Positions 1 to 7,721 are shown, counted from the stretch's first letter. The stretch is 64,000 nt of DNA from Pantoea latae (GCF_002077695.1 NZ_MWUE01000015.1:1-64000), one strand, 5' to 3'. Numbers and translations are program-made. Notes: a model not told the origin generated them from the sequence alone.

Positions 1-539
1 ATAATTCGTAAACCATTTAGTCAAAGTAACAATGATGGATTATCATATTTGAAATAGTTTCAAGCGAAGACATATCGCATTAAGCGTCGGCGGATTTTTA
101 GTTATGGTCACTAGGCAAATGACCAAAAAAAAATATAAAAAAAATATTGATAGTTTTTTGATAACATTAATCTCAAAAAAATCAAACATATGGTTAACAC
201 TGTTTAACGTAATCGGGCCAAATGTTGCTGCTAGCTTGATGCGTATAGAGGAATAAGTTTAATCTCGACAAATTTATAGGGGCAGTTTTTGCTACTACTT
301 AAGCTGTACCGTAGCGGTGCCAGTAAGCATGTCCAAAAGAAATAACCAACACAGCTAAAGTAACTCCGACAAATTTTGGCGCGGACGGCTTTTTTGTATA
401 TGCTCCTGGTGAACGCAGCGCAATATCGGCCAGGTTTTATATAAGAAATGTGTAAAGTGCCAACAGTAGCGCGTTTTCTTGCCATTTTGAACTGTCAGCA
501 GAATGAACAAGTTAGGCCATCAATGTAATGGCCTTTTCT
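1..539. other. Left host flank, no convincing gene
   Basis: This AT-rich stretch lies downstream of the broken gtrC gene. A 45-codon plus-strand frame (119-256) and an 84-codon minus-strand frame (231-485) exist. Neither has a convincing ribosome site or any recognisable motif, so I do not call them. The low GC fits the horizontally acquired look of gtr loci. Confidence 0.5.
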
Positions 540-540
540 T
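515..540 (+). terminator. Hairpin terminator after gtrC remnant
   Basis: GGCCAT and ATGGCC arms (515-520, 528-533) form a hairpin followed by a T-rich run on the plus strand. It lies directly downstream of the minus-strand gtrC stop codon. The T-run favours plus-strand termination, but the A-rich side gives some bidirectional capacity. Confidence 0.5.
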
Positions 541-1375
541 TACTTTTTATGGAGCGTCATAATCCACCCTGGAGGGTTGATGTGGATGTTCTTCACTTGG
601 TCTTCAGATAATAAGTTGAATTCAGAGATATCCTTCGCAAAACCCACGTCAGCATAAGGTTGCATACGAAAATCTCGACTCACCAAAAGCAGGGTGAACA
701 AGCACAGGGCTGGAAGGGCAAACTTACCTGCTTTGCCGGCCTTAGAAATCATAAACAAAATAAAGCAGAAGAAAGCAAAATTAGTAACGAAAAAATATCT
801 TTCGCCACTGCCCGGGATAAAAAATACTGGCCACTGTGGGTCTGTAATGCTCATCATTGGTTTAGCTAACGCAAACCCAATCATCAATGTGGGAAAAATG
901 AGCGCGATCTTAAATCTCCATCCCGCCCGGAAGAAGTAGTACACTGCCGGTATGATAAAAAGAAGGAACAATGCCAGGCAGAGCCACTTATTGAATAGAA
1001 TAAAAGGTATTGCGTCATTAGGCAAAAAGGTGCCAGCAATAATTCGATAGGATACAATTTTTATCAAAACACCTATCGATGCACCGAGAGGGGCAGAGGA
1101 TCGAGCAGTGTCAGGAGATAAGAGTATAGCGGCTACCTGAATAACGCAGCAGGAAGCCATAATGAGATCGAAGGAATTAATTCCCTTTATAGCATTTAAA
1201 ATACCGCCTCTTTCATAAACTCTTTTAATGAATAAGCATGGCGCGATAAATACAACAAATGGACCACTGAGCGAGCTCAGTATTAGCAGGCCATAATCAT
1301 GGATCTTCCATGATACACTCTTTGGTTTTTCAGCCATCACAACCGCAACCAAATACATCGAAAGATACCAGTGGG
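540..1375 (-). pseudogene. Host gtrC-type glycosyltransferase, C-terminal part (split by prophage)
   Basis: This is the C-terminal two thirds of an integral membrane glycosyltransferase. It aligns along its length with the intact phage copy at 42093-43346: both have the blocks LSGPFVVFIAPCL, NAIKGIN, IGFAL and SGERYF..TN, and both end in PPGW-M-L-KK. The open frame runs upstream past the first ATG (1358) to the attachment core and in frame into int-proximal sequence, where no start exists. Joining it to 43936-43519 restores one 1254-nt frame. It is very probably not expressed as a functional protein while the prophage is present. Confidence 0.85.
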
Positions 1376-1383
1376 AGTTAGTA
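1376..1383. other. attL core (AGTTAGTA)
   Basis: The 8-bp core is identical to that at 43519-43526. A second 6-bp identity, ATACCA, lies exactly 11 bp to its left at both ends (1365 and 43508), so the partial match spans about 24 bp. The core sits in the codons for I-T-N of the glycosyltransferase gene and 22 bp from the int stop codon. Confidence 0.75.
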
Positions 1384-1404
1384 GAGTTGGTATTATATGC
1401 TAAC

Positions 1405-2709
1405 CTATTGAGTTAAAATGATTTTACTTATACCGAACACCTTGTGGGGCGCTGATGGGGCAAAATCGTTTAATTTACTGTTAAGAAGGTCAACCTGATC
1501 GTTGTTATTTTCGCTCATCCAGCGCCCATAAACGTTGTACACCATTTGAGCATTTCTGTGCCCCATCTGGCTGGCAATGAAGTTGGGGTTAGCTCCTGCA
1601 GAGAGTGACCAGCACGCGTATGTGTGGCGCGTCTGGTATGGCCGGCGGTGCCTGACGCCCGAACGTTTGATTATATTTTTCCACATGCCATTTATAGACA
1701 TCACCGAATAGTTTCCCAGGCTTCTGCTGTTGGTATCCGTTACTGACGAGTTGAAAACGAATGTTAGTTCCGCTTCCTCTGTTCGGGCGTACTCTCTTCC
1801 GGAAACTCTGACAGCCTTTGGTTTGAGCATCCTGGTTATAGCCATCTGACTTTTCAGTGCCTCAATCGCTGGCGCTATAAGATGAACAACTCGTTCACCA
1901 GATACGGTTTTCGGCATGCAAAACTCACCCAAAGGCGTCAGGCTTCTACGAACCTTAACTGTCCCGTTAATCATATCTATATCCTCCCATGCCAGCGCAC
2001 AAAGCTCACCGTGCCGCAAGCCCGTGTAGACGGCAAACGCCCAAAGATTTTTGATTTGTGGGTGAAGTGCCGCTTCGATCAACCTGACAAACTCATCTTT
2101 AGTGAGTGGGTCTGGTTCATTGCGGTCCTTTTTCATTGGGTTTATGCCTTCAGCGGGGTTGCTTTCCAGGTATCCATTTCGTACGGCGAACGAAAGCACC
2201 TCTTTGAGTAAAAAAATAGAGTTATTGACTGTAGATACGGCTCTTCCTTTTTTCGTTGATGGCTGGAACATTCTCTGAAATTGGGTTCCATTGAGCAGCT
2301 CATTTCTCAACCTGAGAACGTCCTCTTGCCGGATAGTGGATATTTTTCTGTCTTCGCCAAGCAAGAGGCATACCGTTTTCAGCCGAGCCCTCGTATTTTT
2401 CATCGTTATGGCGGTAATGGTCGGCTGTTTTAGGGCCAGAAATTTATCACACATTTCTTTCAGTGTGATAGTAATCATTTCTCTGGTTTTTTCGGACCTG
2501 GTTGAGTTGGGAAACTGCTCCTCATAGTTGAATGTTCCCGTTTTGATGCGGTACATGATCACCATGCGAAGCTCACCTGCCGCCTTTCTATTCTTCGGCG
2601 TGTCAGGCACACCAAGCGACTCACGCACTCTTTTACCCTGATAGACAAACCAGATCCGCAGAAAGCCGCCATGGTTTTCTACTCCGGTCGGATACGCTGA
2701 CTTTGACAT
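1405..2709 (-). CDS. int: Tyrosine integrase (DUF3596-type N-terminus)
   Basis: The 434-aa site-specific recombinase integrates and excises the prophage. The N-terminal 60 residues (GGFLRIWFVYQGKRV) resemble the DUF3596 arm-binding domain. A core-binding SAM-like region covers roughly residues 90-190. The catalytic domain follows, with TGLRHGE (Arg I), YQTRHTYA (the box II region with Arg), AGANPNFIASQMGH and the tyrosine in VYGRWM. The first His of the usual HxxR motif is Tyr, a variant seen in this family. The gene lies next to attL, as in lambda-like phages. Its 3' end contains two TGGGGC repeats, possible arm-type sites. Confidence 0.95.
   Translation of the reverse strand: MSKSAYPTGVENHGGFLRIWFVYQGKRVRESLGVPDTPKNRKAAGELRMVIMYRIKTGTFNYEEQFPNSTRSEKTREMITITLKEMCDKFLALKQPTITAITMKNTRARLKTVCLLLGEDRKISTIRQEDVLRLRNELLNGTQFQRMFQPSTKKGRAVSTVNNSIFLLKEVLSFAVRNGYLESNPAEGINPMKKDRNEPDPLTKDEFVRLIEAALHPQIKNLWAFAVYTGLRHGELCALAWEDIDMINGTVKVRRSLTPLGEFCMPKTVSGERVVHLIAPAIEALKSQMAITRMLKPKAVRVSGREYARTEEAELTFVFNSSVTDTNSRSLGNYSVMSINGMWKNIIKRSGVRHRRPYQTRHTYACWSLSAGANPNFIASQMGHRNAQMVYNVYGRWMSENNNDQVDLLNSKLNDFAPSAPHKVFGISKIILTQ
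1445..1461. repeat. Paired TGGGGC motif in int 3' end
   Basis: Two TGGGGC hexamers start 11 bp apart (1445 and 1456). The same pair with the same spacing occurs at 43385/43396 inside attR, and a degenerate pair at 43978/43989. A one-turn spacing on both sides of the attachment core suits integrase arm-type sites; this is inference. Confidence 0.45.
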
Positions 2710-2742
2710 GCGTCTTCTCCATTGGTTGAAAGGGAGGTCAGG

Positions 2743-3000
2743 TTAAGCTTTTTTCCGCTCAGCCGCATCTGGTTGACGTTGCGCCTGAGCCTCGATCCAC
2801 TTGTCGATGGCCTCGCGGTTGTACATTGCCTCACTGTTTGGTTTCGGATCGTTGACCGGAGAGAAGAGAAGGTACTCTCTGCCCTGTAGCCAGCAGTTCT
2901 CTCTGGCTCTCTTGATTGTGCCTGGTCGTAAACCAGTGATTGCGATCAGGACATCTTCAGTAACCCACTTGCTTGGCATCAGCTGAATTACGTTTTCCAT
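2743..3000 (-). CDS. xis: Excisionase-like protein
   Basis: The 85-aa protein sits directly upstream of int, the standard position of a recombination directionality factor. It begins with a winged-helix/MerR-like pattern (KWVTEDVLIAITGLRPGTIKRARENCWLQGREY) typical of putative excisionases of the DUF1233 type, followed by a polar C-terminus. It should bend DNA at the attachment site and favour excision. The family call is by pattern and context. Confidence 0.75.
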   Translation of the reverse strand: MENVIQLMPSKWVTEDVLIAITGLRPGTIKRARENCWLQGREYLLFSPVNDPKPNSEAMYNREAIDKWIEAQAQRQPDAAERKKA

Positions 3001-3002
3001 AT

Positions 3003-3101
3003 CTACTCCTTATCAGGCCAGTACCAGGCCACTATGCAGGCGATAAAAAAGGCGAGCCACAGAGTGAACTCGCCGGGGGAGATGTCGCTGAGGGTATTCA
3101 T
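3003..3101 (-). CDS. Small membrane protein (32 aa)
   Basis: The ATG overlaps the stop codon of the upstream gene (ATGA, 3098-3101), so translation is probably coupled. The product is a short polar N-terminus, one hydrophobic segment (residues about 12-27) and an acidic tail. Function is unknown. Small single-span proteins are common in this part of lambdoid leftward operons. Confidence 0.5.
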   Translation of the reverse strand: MNTLSDISPGEFTLWLAFFIACIVAWYWPDKE

Positions 3102-3475
3102 GCTGCACGGTCGTGACTTCTTGGTGCGCCGCGATAGCGAGGCTTCGGCTCCCGCGCTGGGCTGCAGATGGCGCTTTTTAGAATGACGTCCCAGTTTGCT
3201 TTTGTGTTGGGCACCCATGTGCCACCATCTCCGTCGAGCCATCCCGGCTTAACATCGGCTGCCATCTCCTCCAAGGCCGAGCAGGGAACAGCAAGAGTGT
3301 GGTAGCCATTGTTGTAATAGGAAGGATTAGAAATTACACGCTCATATCCATAACGGCCGGATGTCTCTAACCGTGCCCGATATCCACTGTCATCATGGCC
3401 CCACAGCGTAATATAAGGCTGGCGCCGCTCCGTCCACTTAACTGAAACTATGAAATATTGTTGCTCTTCAGACAT
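3098..3475 (-). CDS. Hypothetical phage accessory protein (125 aa)
   Basis: I recognise no family. The N-terminal 80 residues are rich in aromatic residues (YFIVSVKWTERRQPYITLWGHDDSGYRARLE) and look like a small beta domain; the C-terminus is basic. It sits in the leftward pL operon between bet/exo and xis, where non-essential host-takeover genes usually lie, and overlaps the next small gene by ATGA. Confidence 0.6.
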   Translation of the reverse strand: MSEEQQYFIVSVKWTERRQPYITLWGHDDSGYRARLETSGRYGYERVISNPSYYNNGYHTLAVPCSALEEMAADVKPGWLDGDGGTWVPNTKANWDVILKSAICSPAREPKPRYRGAPRSHDRAA

Positions 3476-3529
3476 AACAACTCCTCACGCAGAGCGCGAT
3501 AGTGAATAGGGTGAGTGGGGCCGGGAGGA

Positions 3530-3808
3530 TTACTTAGACTTGAGTGCTTCTTTTTCTGACTTCGTGGCCAGGCGCGCATACCCCATGCGGCTGCGGATCA
3601 AGACGGGCTCATCCTTCTTCCACTTTGCCACCTCGCTTTCGCGGTACTTACGAGGCGCGTTTCCATTAACCGACGCAATTACGTGGTCTTCGTGCACCTC
3701 TTTAATGCTCACGCGATACATTGACACGGTGTTAATGGTGGTATTGCCCATTTTATGGCGGGAAAGGCTATACACAGTATCGCCTGGCTTTAATGACTTA
3801 ATCTTCAC
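3530..3808 (-). CDS. Hypothetical phage protein, KOW/SH3-like (92 aa)
   Basis: I choose the GTG at 3808: GAGGAG lies just upstream, and the start overlaps the stop of the preceding gene as GTGA. An ATG at 3835 would have no such signal. KIKSLKPGDTVYSLSRHKMGN looks like a small beta-barrel with a 'KPGD.VY' strand, and the rest is basic. Function is unknown; translation is coupled to 3805-4017. Confidence 0.6.
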   Translation of the reverse strand: MKIKSLKPGDTVYSLSRHKMGNTTINTVSMYRVSIKEVHEDHVIASVNGNAPRKYRESEVAKWKKDEPVLIRSRMGYARLATKSEKEALKSK

Positions 3809-4017
3809 GCAACGCTCCTCTGCTTCTGCGCCCATAATAATCGTTCATGGTCCTCGCGACACCCTGCATCGCAGTAATGCCCCTTGCTTATCGTCTCCTC
3901 GCAGTAGTGACATTTGCCGGTGAACTCGACCGCCGGCCGTGGCCTGTTCGCCAGCGCTACCTCAATCATCTGCTGCTCTCTTGCTGCCGCTTCATCTGCT
4001 GCATCTGGAAAATTCAT
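3805..4017 (-). CDS. Small zinc-finger phage protein (70 aa)
   Basis: Four cysteines in CHYC...HYCDAGC plus a following His (CREDH) resemble the DUF2116/DksA-like zinc-binding fold. The N-terminus is an acidic Ala-rich helix. It overlaps both neighbours by 4 nt (stop of the upstream gene and start of the downstream one), so the set is translated as an operon. It may be a transcription-modulating protein; the role is unproven. Confidence 0.65.
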   Translation of the reverse strand: MNFPDAADEAAAREQQMIEVALANRPRPAVEFTGKCHYCEETISKGHYCDAGCREDHERLLWAQKQRSVA

Positions 4018-4280
4018 ACAGCCTCCTTAATCGCCTGTTCGCATTGCTCAGACACCCGGCGAATATGCCGTTCCATCTCCTGCAGCGACTGCACATCCGA
4101 CATCTGCACGTCCAAATGAATAAGGCCAGCAATTGCCTGGCTGAGCTTCGGGAAGTAGCCGACCAGTGACAGGTATTCCCCGCCGGCGTTCTTTCCTTCC
4201 TTCACGACTTTCCTCTCCTGCACGATGAACTGGAACTGGTCAGCGGTCAGGACGTACTTGTCACCAATATTAATTTTCAT
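4014..4280 (-). CDS. Hypothetical phage protein (DUF5405-like, 88 aa)
   Basis: The start is placed at the ATG of MKINIGDKYVLT (4280), four codons inside the longest frame. The protein has a beta-rich first half (DQFQFIVQERKVVKEG) and a helical acidic second half. It resembles the short DUF5405-type proteins of enterobacterial phages; that is a pattern match only. It follows a terminator (4304-4327), so pL transcripts probably reach it only when antiterminated. Confidence 0.5.
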   Translation of the reverse strand: MKINIGDKYVLTADQFQFIVQERKVVKEGKNAGGEYLSLVGYFPKLSQAIAGLIHLDVQMSDVQSLQEMERHIRRVSEQCEQAIKEAV

Positions 4281-4303
4281 GGTTATCTCCAAAATTCAGG
4301 CAA

Positions 4304-4327
4304 TAAAAAAACCGCCTCGTGGGCGGT
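4304..4327 (-). terminator. Intrinsic terminator below the SOS-box gene
   Basis: On the minus strand ACCGCC pairs with GGCGGT and is followed by a run of seven or more T. It ends the short transcript from the SOS-box promoter region (gene 4355-4591). Confidence 0.8.
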
Positions 4328-4354
4328 CATTTCGTTAACTGTTTTCTTTGTGCG

Positions 4355-4591
4355 TCACTCAGCGCAGAACTTCTCGTAGGCGAACACGAATGCGGCATTC
4401 TCCGATTCAAACAGGCTGTCGCTTAACCTGAACCATTCATTGCCCACGCACTCCATCACGTCCCAGCCACCCTTGCGCGGCCAGATTACGAAGCGCACCG
4501 GGTCGTAGCGGTGAAATATCTCATTCTTGGTGAGCTTCTCACCCTTATCGAGCATGTAGAACGCTACTGCGCCACTTACGAATTTGCGCAT
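4355..4591 (-). CDS. Unknown 78-aa phage protein under a LexA box
   Basis: I recognise no family. The protein is compact, with many aromatic residues (RFVIWPRKGGWDVMECVGNEWFRL), probably a small alpha/beta fold. A consensus LexA operator ends 14 bp upstream of the ATG, and a terminator follows the gene, so it forms its own SOS-induced unit inside the leftward operon. By analogy, phage genes wired this way encode antirepressors (Tum of phage 186) or DinI-like SOS modulators, but the sequence matches neither visibly. Confidence 0.7.
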   Translation of the reverse strand: MRKFVSGAVAFYMLDKGEKLTKNEIFHRYDPVRFVIWPRKGGWDVMECVGNEWFRLSDSLFESENAAFVFAYEKFCAE

Positions 4592-4604
4592 ATATCCACC
4601 AATA

Positions 4605-4624
4605 TACTGTTTATGCGAACAGTA
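4605..4624 (-). promoter_or_regulatory. LexA (SOS) box
   Basis: TACTGT-N8-ACAGTA is a full match to the enterobacterial LexA consensus, symmetric over 20 bp (arms ATATACTGTT/AACAGTATAT extend it further). It lies immediately upstream of the start at 4591. Confidence 0.85.
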
Positions 4625-4626
4625 TA

Positions 4627-5112
4627 TCAGAGGTGGTCAGATGGGGAAGGCGCTGCTGCCAGCATATCGTCATAGATTTCCCGCGCCATATAGCTAGTAA
4701 CGCAGCCCCCTTTCCCCGCGCTAATCATCTCAGGCGTTGGCTCAACCGGCACTATCTTCCAGCCATCGGGCACTGCTGGCGCGGTGGCGTTCATGGCTGC
4801 TGGCAGCGGGTCACGAAAAACGGCTGCGATTCGACCCATCAGATCAGCCTGAATTTCCTCCGGCGTCTCAGGCTCACCCGGCGAGCCTATTCCCGCGCAA
4901 AAGTCGGACACCTCGCTTTCAATCAGCAGGCGAAGCGTTGGAAGAGTCAGCGCGGCAACGGGCGGGGCAGCCAGTGCAGCCAGGGCGATTTCCATCAGCT
5001 CGACCATATAGCGCATATTCGGGTTCGCTTCTGATGCGACTTTCCAGCGTTTGATCTCGATATTGCAAAGTCCAGCCAGCGCCTTTCTCTGCTCTTCCGT
5101 AAATTGCATCAT
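4627..5112 (-). CDS. Ead/Ea22-like phage accessory protein (161 aa)
   Basis: The C-terminal half carries the phrase VPDGWKIVPVEPTPEMISAG, widespread at the end of variable Eae/Ead/Ea22-like proteins in lambdoid leftward operons. The N-terminus is helical. These modular genes are non-essential and of unknown function. The ATG overlaps the stop of the upstream Lar-like gene (ATGA). Confidence 0.65.
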   Translation of the reverse strand: MMQFTEEQRKALAGLCNIEIKRWKVASEANPNMRYMVELMEIALAALAAPPVAALTLPTLRLLIESEVSDFCAGIGSPGEPETPEEIQADLMGRIAAVFRDPLPAAMNATAPAVPDGWKIVPVEPTPEMISAGKGGCVTSYMAREIYDDMLAAAPSPSDHL

Positions 5113-5335
5113 TTGGCCTCCTGCATATTTGCATTGAGAAAGTCAGCCACTTCATGCGCGGTTGCTCTAGCCACTGTCTCTGAGCACTCATCGCAGCCGA
5201 GATAAAACAGCCCTGAGACCTCATGCAGTCTGAGAAGGCCATCTTTGACGCTGGTATTTTTGACGACTGTGGCATCCCATGTGAGCGACTTGCTGCCACA
5301 TCGGGGCAGCATACGATGTCAGTTAGTTGCTTCAT
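5109..5335 (-). pseudogene. Lar-like zinc-ribbon protein, frameshifted
   Basis: The ATG at 5335 overlaps the previous stop (ATGA) and reads MKQLTDIVCCP, then loses frame at the CCCC run (minus strand; 5303-5306). In the other frame the text continues as RCGSKSLTWD...LFYLGCDECSE...ADFLNANMQEAK. One extra C would join them into a 75-codon protein with C-P-x-C-G-S and C-x-x-C motifs, as in Lar restriction-alleviation proteins. It is either a one-base deletion or a sequencing error. The ATG at 5312 could still give a 67-aa C-terminal product. Confidence 0.6.
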
Positions 5336-5709
5336 TTGGCCTCCTGTGAGCGGAGTTGGGCAGCGAAATCATCAGCGCCCAAAGCGATCATTTTGCAAAC
5401 CGATAGTTCGGTCGCGTCACTGCGAAGACGAGCTGCGAACATCTCCACGCCCTCAGCCCGCACAGAGTTGAGGTAGGCGTTAATGTCCGGGGTATTGAGC
5501 AGGCATTTAAATCCAGCGTTATTGGCATACTGAATTGCGATTTTTGCTGCGGCGCACTCAACTGCAAACTTTTCCCGCTCCGCCGCCAGCGCATCCAGCT
5601 TTTGCTGCAGGGCGGCATTTTCTGCAACCACATCGTTGTAGGCGTCAAGTCGCACGTAAAGCCTGTCGTCGCCCAGGTATGGGCCTTTATAAATCGCAAC
5701 TTCACTCAT
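5332..5709 (-). CDS. Ea22-like phage accessory protein (125 aa)
   Basis: The protein has a short beta N-terminus, a coiled-coil stretch (AENAALQQKLDALAAEREKFAVE, residues about 30-55) and a helical tail with NTPDINAYLNSVRAEGVEMFA. This arrangement is typical of Ea22-type proteins of lambdoid pL operons, whose function is unknown. A good ribosome site (GGAGATGACAG) precedes the ATG. It is translationally coupled to the frameshifted Lar-like gene. Confidence 0.65.
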   Translation of the reverse strand: MSEVAIYKGPYLGDDRLYVRLDAYNDVVAENAALQQKLDALAAEREKFAVECAAAKIAIQYANNAGFKCLLNTPDINAYLNSVRAEGVEMFAARLRSDATELSVCKMIALGADDFAAQLRSQEAK

Positions 5710-5743
5710 CTGTCATCTCCTGAGCCGCTGAGCGGCGAAATAG

Positions 5744-5956
5744 TTAGCCAGCCTTTTTGCGCTCTTCACGGAACGACACGCGACACTGATACGCCATGCG
5801 GCGAACAGATTCGTATGAGCGGTTAAGTTGTCTGGCGATTAATTTGGGCGGGGTAGTTGCTGCGAGTTCTTTGAGGATGCCGAGCTCTGTGTAAGTCCAC
5901 CGTCGGCCGAGGCTTATCTGGTTGCCCCGGCGTTTGTAGTCGGGCGTTTGTATCAT
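5744..5956 (-). CDS. Small HTH protein (70 aa)
   Basis: RRWTYTELGILKELAATTPPKLIARQLNRSYESVRRMAYQCRV is a Myb/SANT-like helix-turn-helix: conserved Trp, then a 'IARQLNRS.ESVRRMA' recognition helix. The same architecture occurs in the nin-region gene at 16440-16727. It is coupled to exo by a 4-nt overlap. It may bind DNA as a local regulator; the target is unknown. Confidence 0.65.
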   Translation of the reverse strand: MIQTPDYKRRGNQISLGRRWTYTELGILKELAATTPPKLIARQLNRSYESVRRMAYQCRVSFREERKKAG

Positions 5957-6576
5957 GCAGCCTCCTTGCCGCGGTTAAGAATCGCCTCCACTTCCTTTTC
6001 CAGTTCGGCGATAAACTTCTTCACCTCTGCCGTAATTTCATCAACAAGCTGGCTGTCCAGCGCTACACGGGTTTCAAAGTAAGCCAGTTCAGGGGGCAGC
6101 CTGTCGTCGTAACTGACGAAGTCGCACCAGTTACGGCCAGTACACATCATCTGCGCGTGCATCTGCAGGAGATACTTTCTTGCCGGTTGGCCGGTCTTCA
6201 GCGTTTCGAGATGCGTCCAGGTGTTCGGGCATTTAATTTCCAGAAGCCCGTCGCTATTGACCAGACCGTCCGGGCTGGCTCCGAATCCCTTCAGGGTTGG
6301 GTGGTTAACAAATCCCGCTTCGTTAACGTTGGCGTCAAACTGATTCAGCACATACATTTCTCGCGCGACCGGCTCCAGCTCCGTACCGCGCTGCATTGCT
6401 GCATTACTGAATCCTTCCTGAGATTTCCCGGTCAGACGCTGGCAGATAAGCTCTGCCATATAGTTCTGCCGGCTGGCAGCGTAGCCTGACTTTGTCTTTG
6501 CCATTACGTCAGCCAGTCGGCTTGCTGTGACCTTTCCACAGCGCGCCGCGAACCACTCGTCAGTTCTCTGTTCCAT
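5953..6576 (-). CDS. exo: YqaJ/lambda-exonuclease-family recombinase nuclease
   Basis: The 207-aa protein is a 5'-3' dsDNA exonuclease that generates 3' single-strand tails for the Bet annealase. Family marks in order: W(F)AARCGKVTASR near the N-terminus, QRGTELEPVAREMY (a catalytic Glu), GFGASPDGLV (Asp) and LLEIKCPN (the E-x-K of the PD-(D/E)xK core), then YLLQMHAQMMCTG. The length fits lambda Exo (226 aa). It overlaps bet by 17 nt, as expected for a recombination pair. Confidence 0.92.
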   Translation of the reverse strand: MEQRTDEWFAARCGKVTASRLADVMAKTKSGYAASRQNYMAELICQRLTGKSQEGFSNAAMQRGTELEPVAREMYVLNQFDANVNEAGFVNHPTLKGFGASPDGLVNSDGLLEIKCPNTWTHLETLKTGQPARKYLLQMHAQMMCTGRNWCDFVSYDDRLPPELAYFETRVALDSQLVDEITAEVKKFIAELEKEVEAILNRGKEAA

Positions 6577-7300
6577 TCGGCACCTCGCTGAATTCTGCGT
6601 CTATAGCGATGCTGTTTTTGATGCGCTCTTTCTCTGCGTTGCCGATAATCTGGCGCTCTTCCTGGCTGAGGTTCTTCCATGTCTCAGCGAATATTTCGAG
6701 GCTTATTTGCGCAGCTTCTTCGCACTTCGCAATCAGAGCTGGACGGCGTCCGTCGCTTTCCTTGCCTGCGGTAACACCTGCTGGAGTGCTCTCGATAATC
6801 CGCTCTGCTTCGTCCTGGTCAAATATGCCGGCGAAACCGAATGCCATGCGGGCGCACTGGATAAGTGACTTATGGCGAAGCATGCGGGTAGGGTGTGACT
6901 GCCATGGCTGCGTATTGCGCTTACACTCCGCCATGTACTCAGTTACTACGGTCGGATGATTGCGGTCTTTGCGGTAAATCTTGCAGGTACTGGCGCCTTC
7001 TTCCTTGTCGTAAATGAACTCCATGCCATCAAACTGCGGATGCTCGTTGATGATGCGAGCCCAGCCATCAACGCCAACGACCGGAACGATGCCGCCTTTA
7101 TCAGGAAAGGCGTAAATCTCTTTCGTCCACGGGTTGAGGCCGAACTGGTTAGCAACAATGAGCAGGGCGGTGAACTGCTCATCCGTGACGTTGCCACCTT
7201 TGAACGCTGTATTCTTCAGCGTGTTCATCAGGTCGGTGCCGGGGTCCATTCCAAGGCGTTCTGCCAGCTTGCCGGCCATCGTTGTTAATGCAGTTGTCAT
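6560..7300 (-). CDS. bet: Bet/RecT-type single-strand annealing protein
   Basis: The protein anneals complementary single strands produced by Exo. The sequence shows the Bet family core: FKGGNVTDEQFTALLIVANQFGLNPWTKEIYAFPD, GGIVPVVGVDGWARIIN, then RMLRHKSLIQCARMAFGFAGI. It is 246 aa from the ATG at 7300 (TGATG overlap with the upstream stop); lambda Bet is 261 aa. The acidic C-terminal quarter is variable. Operon order kil-position gene, unknown gene, bet, exo matches lambda. Confidence 0.95.
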   Translation of the reverse strand: MTTALTTMAGKLAERLGMDPGTDLMNTLKNTAFKGGNVTDEQFTALLIVANQFGLNPWTKEIYAFPDKGGIVPVVGVDGWARIINEHPQFDGMEFIYDKEEGASTCKIYRKDRNHPTVVTEYMAECKRNTQPWQSHPTRMLRHKSLIQCARMAFGFAGIFDQDEAERIIESTPAGVTAGKESDGRRPALIAKCEEAAQISLEIFAETWKNLSQEERQIIGNAEKERIKNSIAIDAEFSEVPNGTEN

Positions 7301-7611
7301 CACGCTACCTCGTCATAGCTGTTTTTGTTTTTCCAGATACCGATCGCCATTTCCCGCTTTGCCACCTTCACCAGCGCATCGCGCAGGAAGTTTTCGGCGG
7401 CTTCGTACTGCTCGTCGTCTTCGTCGACCATTTCTATGGCCGGGTAATCGAAGTGCTTCGGCAGGAACGCGCACAGCGCGGTCATCAGCGGGTTAATCTT
7501 GTGCCGCTCCATCATCGCGTCAACTTCATCACCGATGCGCTCTAAATCGGTCTCAGAGAGGTTTTTCATGATCTCTTCGACTTCCTGCTTAGCACGCCAT
7601 GAAAGTTTCAC
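7300..7611 (-). CDS. Unknown protein in the gam position (103 aa)
   Basis: I start it at the GTG at 7611, which has GGAGG seven bases upstream and overlaps the previous stop as GTGA; the longer ATG frame has no such signal. The product is acidic and helical (AKQEVEEIMKNLSETDLERIGDEVDAMMERH) with no similarity I can see to lambda Gam. Its place between the kil-position gene and bet is where lambda keeps the RecBCD inhibitor, so nuclease inhibition is a possible but unproven role. Confidence 0.65.
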   Translation of the reverse strand: MKLSWRAKQEVEEIMKNLSETDLERIGDEVDAMMERHKINPLMTALCAFLPKHFDYPAIEMVDEDDEQYEAAENFLRDALVKVAKREMAIGIWKNKNSYDEVA

Positions 7612-7721
7612 TGGTGCGCCCTCCGTAACAACAGCATTGCCATAGCCCATTTCGCGCTGTCGCCGAACAGATGGGCCTCACGTGAAAGCTCCTGCGCTTT
7701 CTGGAAATAGCGGATTCTCAT
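7608..7721 (-). CDS. Small protein in the kil position (37 aa)
   Basis: The ATG overlaps the cIII stop (ATGA) and its own stop overlaps the next GTG (GTGA), so it is tightly coupled on both sides. The order cIII, this gene, gam position, bet, exo matches cIII-kil-gam-bet-exo of lambda. The sequence (FQKAQELSREAHLFGDSAKWAMAMLLLRRA) also recalls the small ANR proteins. A cell-division inhibitor role like Kil is inferred from position only. Confidence 0.6.
   Translation of the reverse strand: MRIRYFQKAQELSREAHLFGDSAKWAMAMLLLRRAHQ

Noticed and set aside
119..256. 45-codon plus-strand frame rich in Lys and Asn
   Set aside because: Its start has no ribosome site and it follows the base composition only.
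231..485. 84-codon minus-strand frame in the left flank
   Set aside because: No ribosome site, no motif, composition of random AT-rich DNA.
7300..7611. Gene as a true Gam homologue
   Set aside because: Position fits, but no sequence similarity to lambda Gam is visible.
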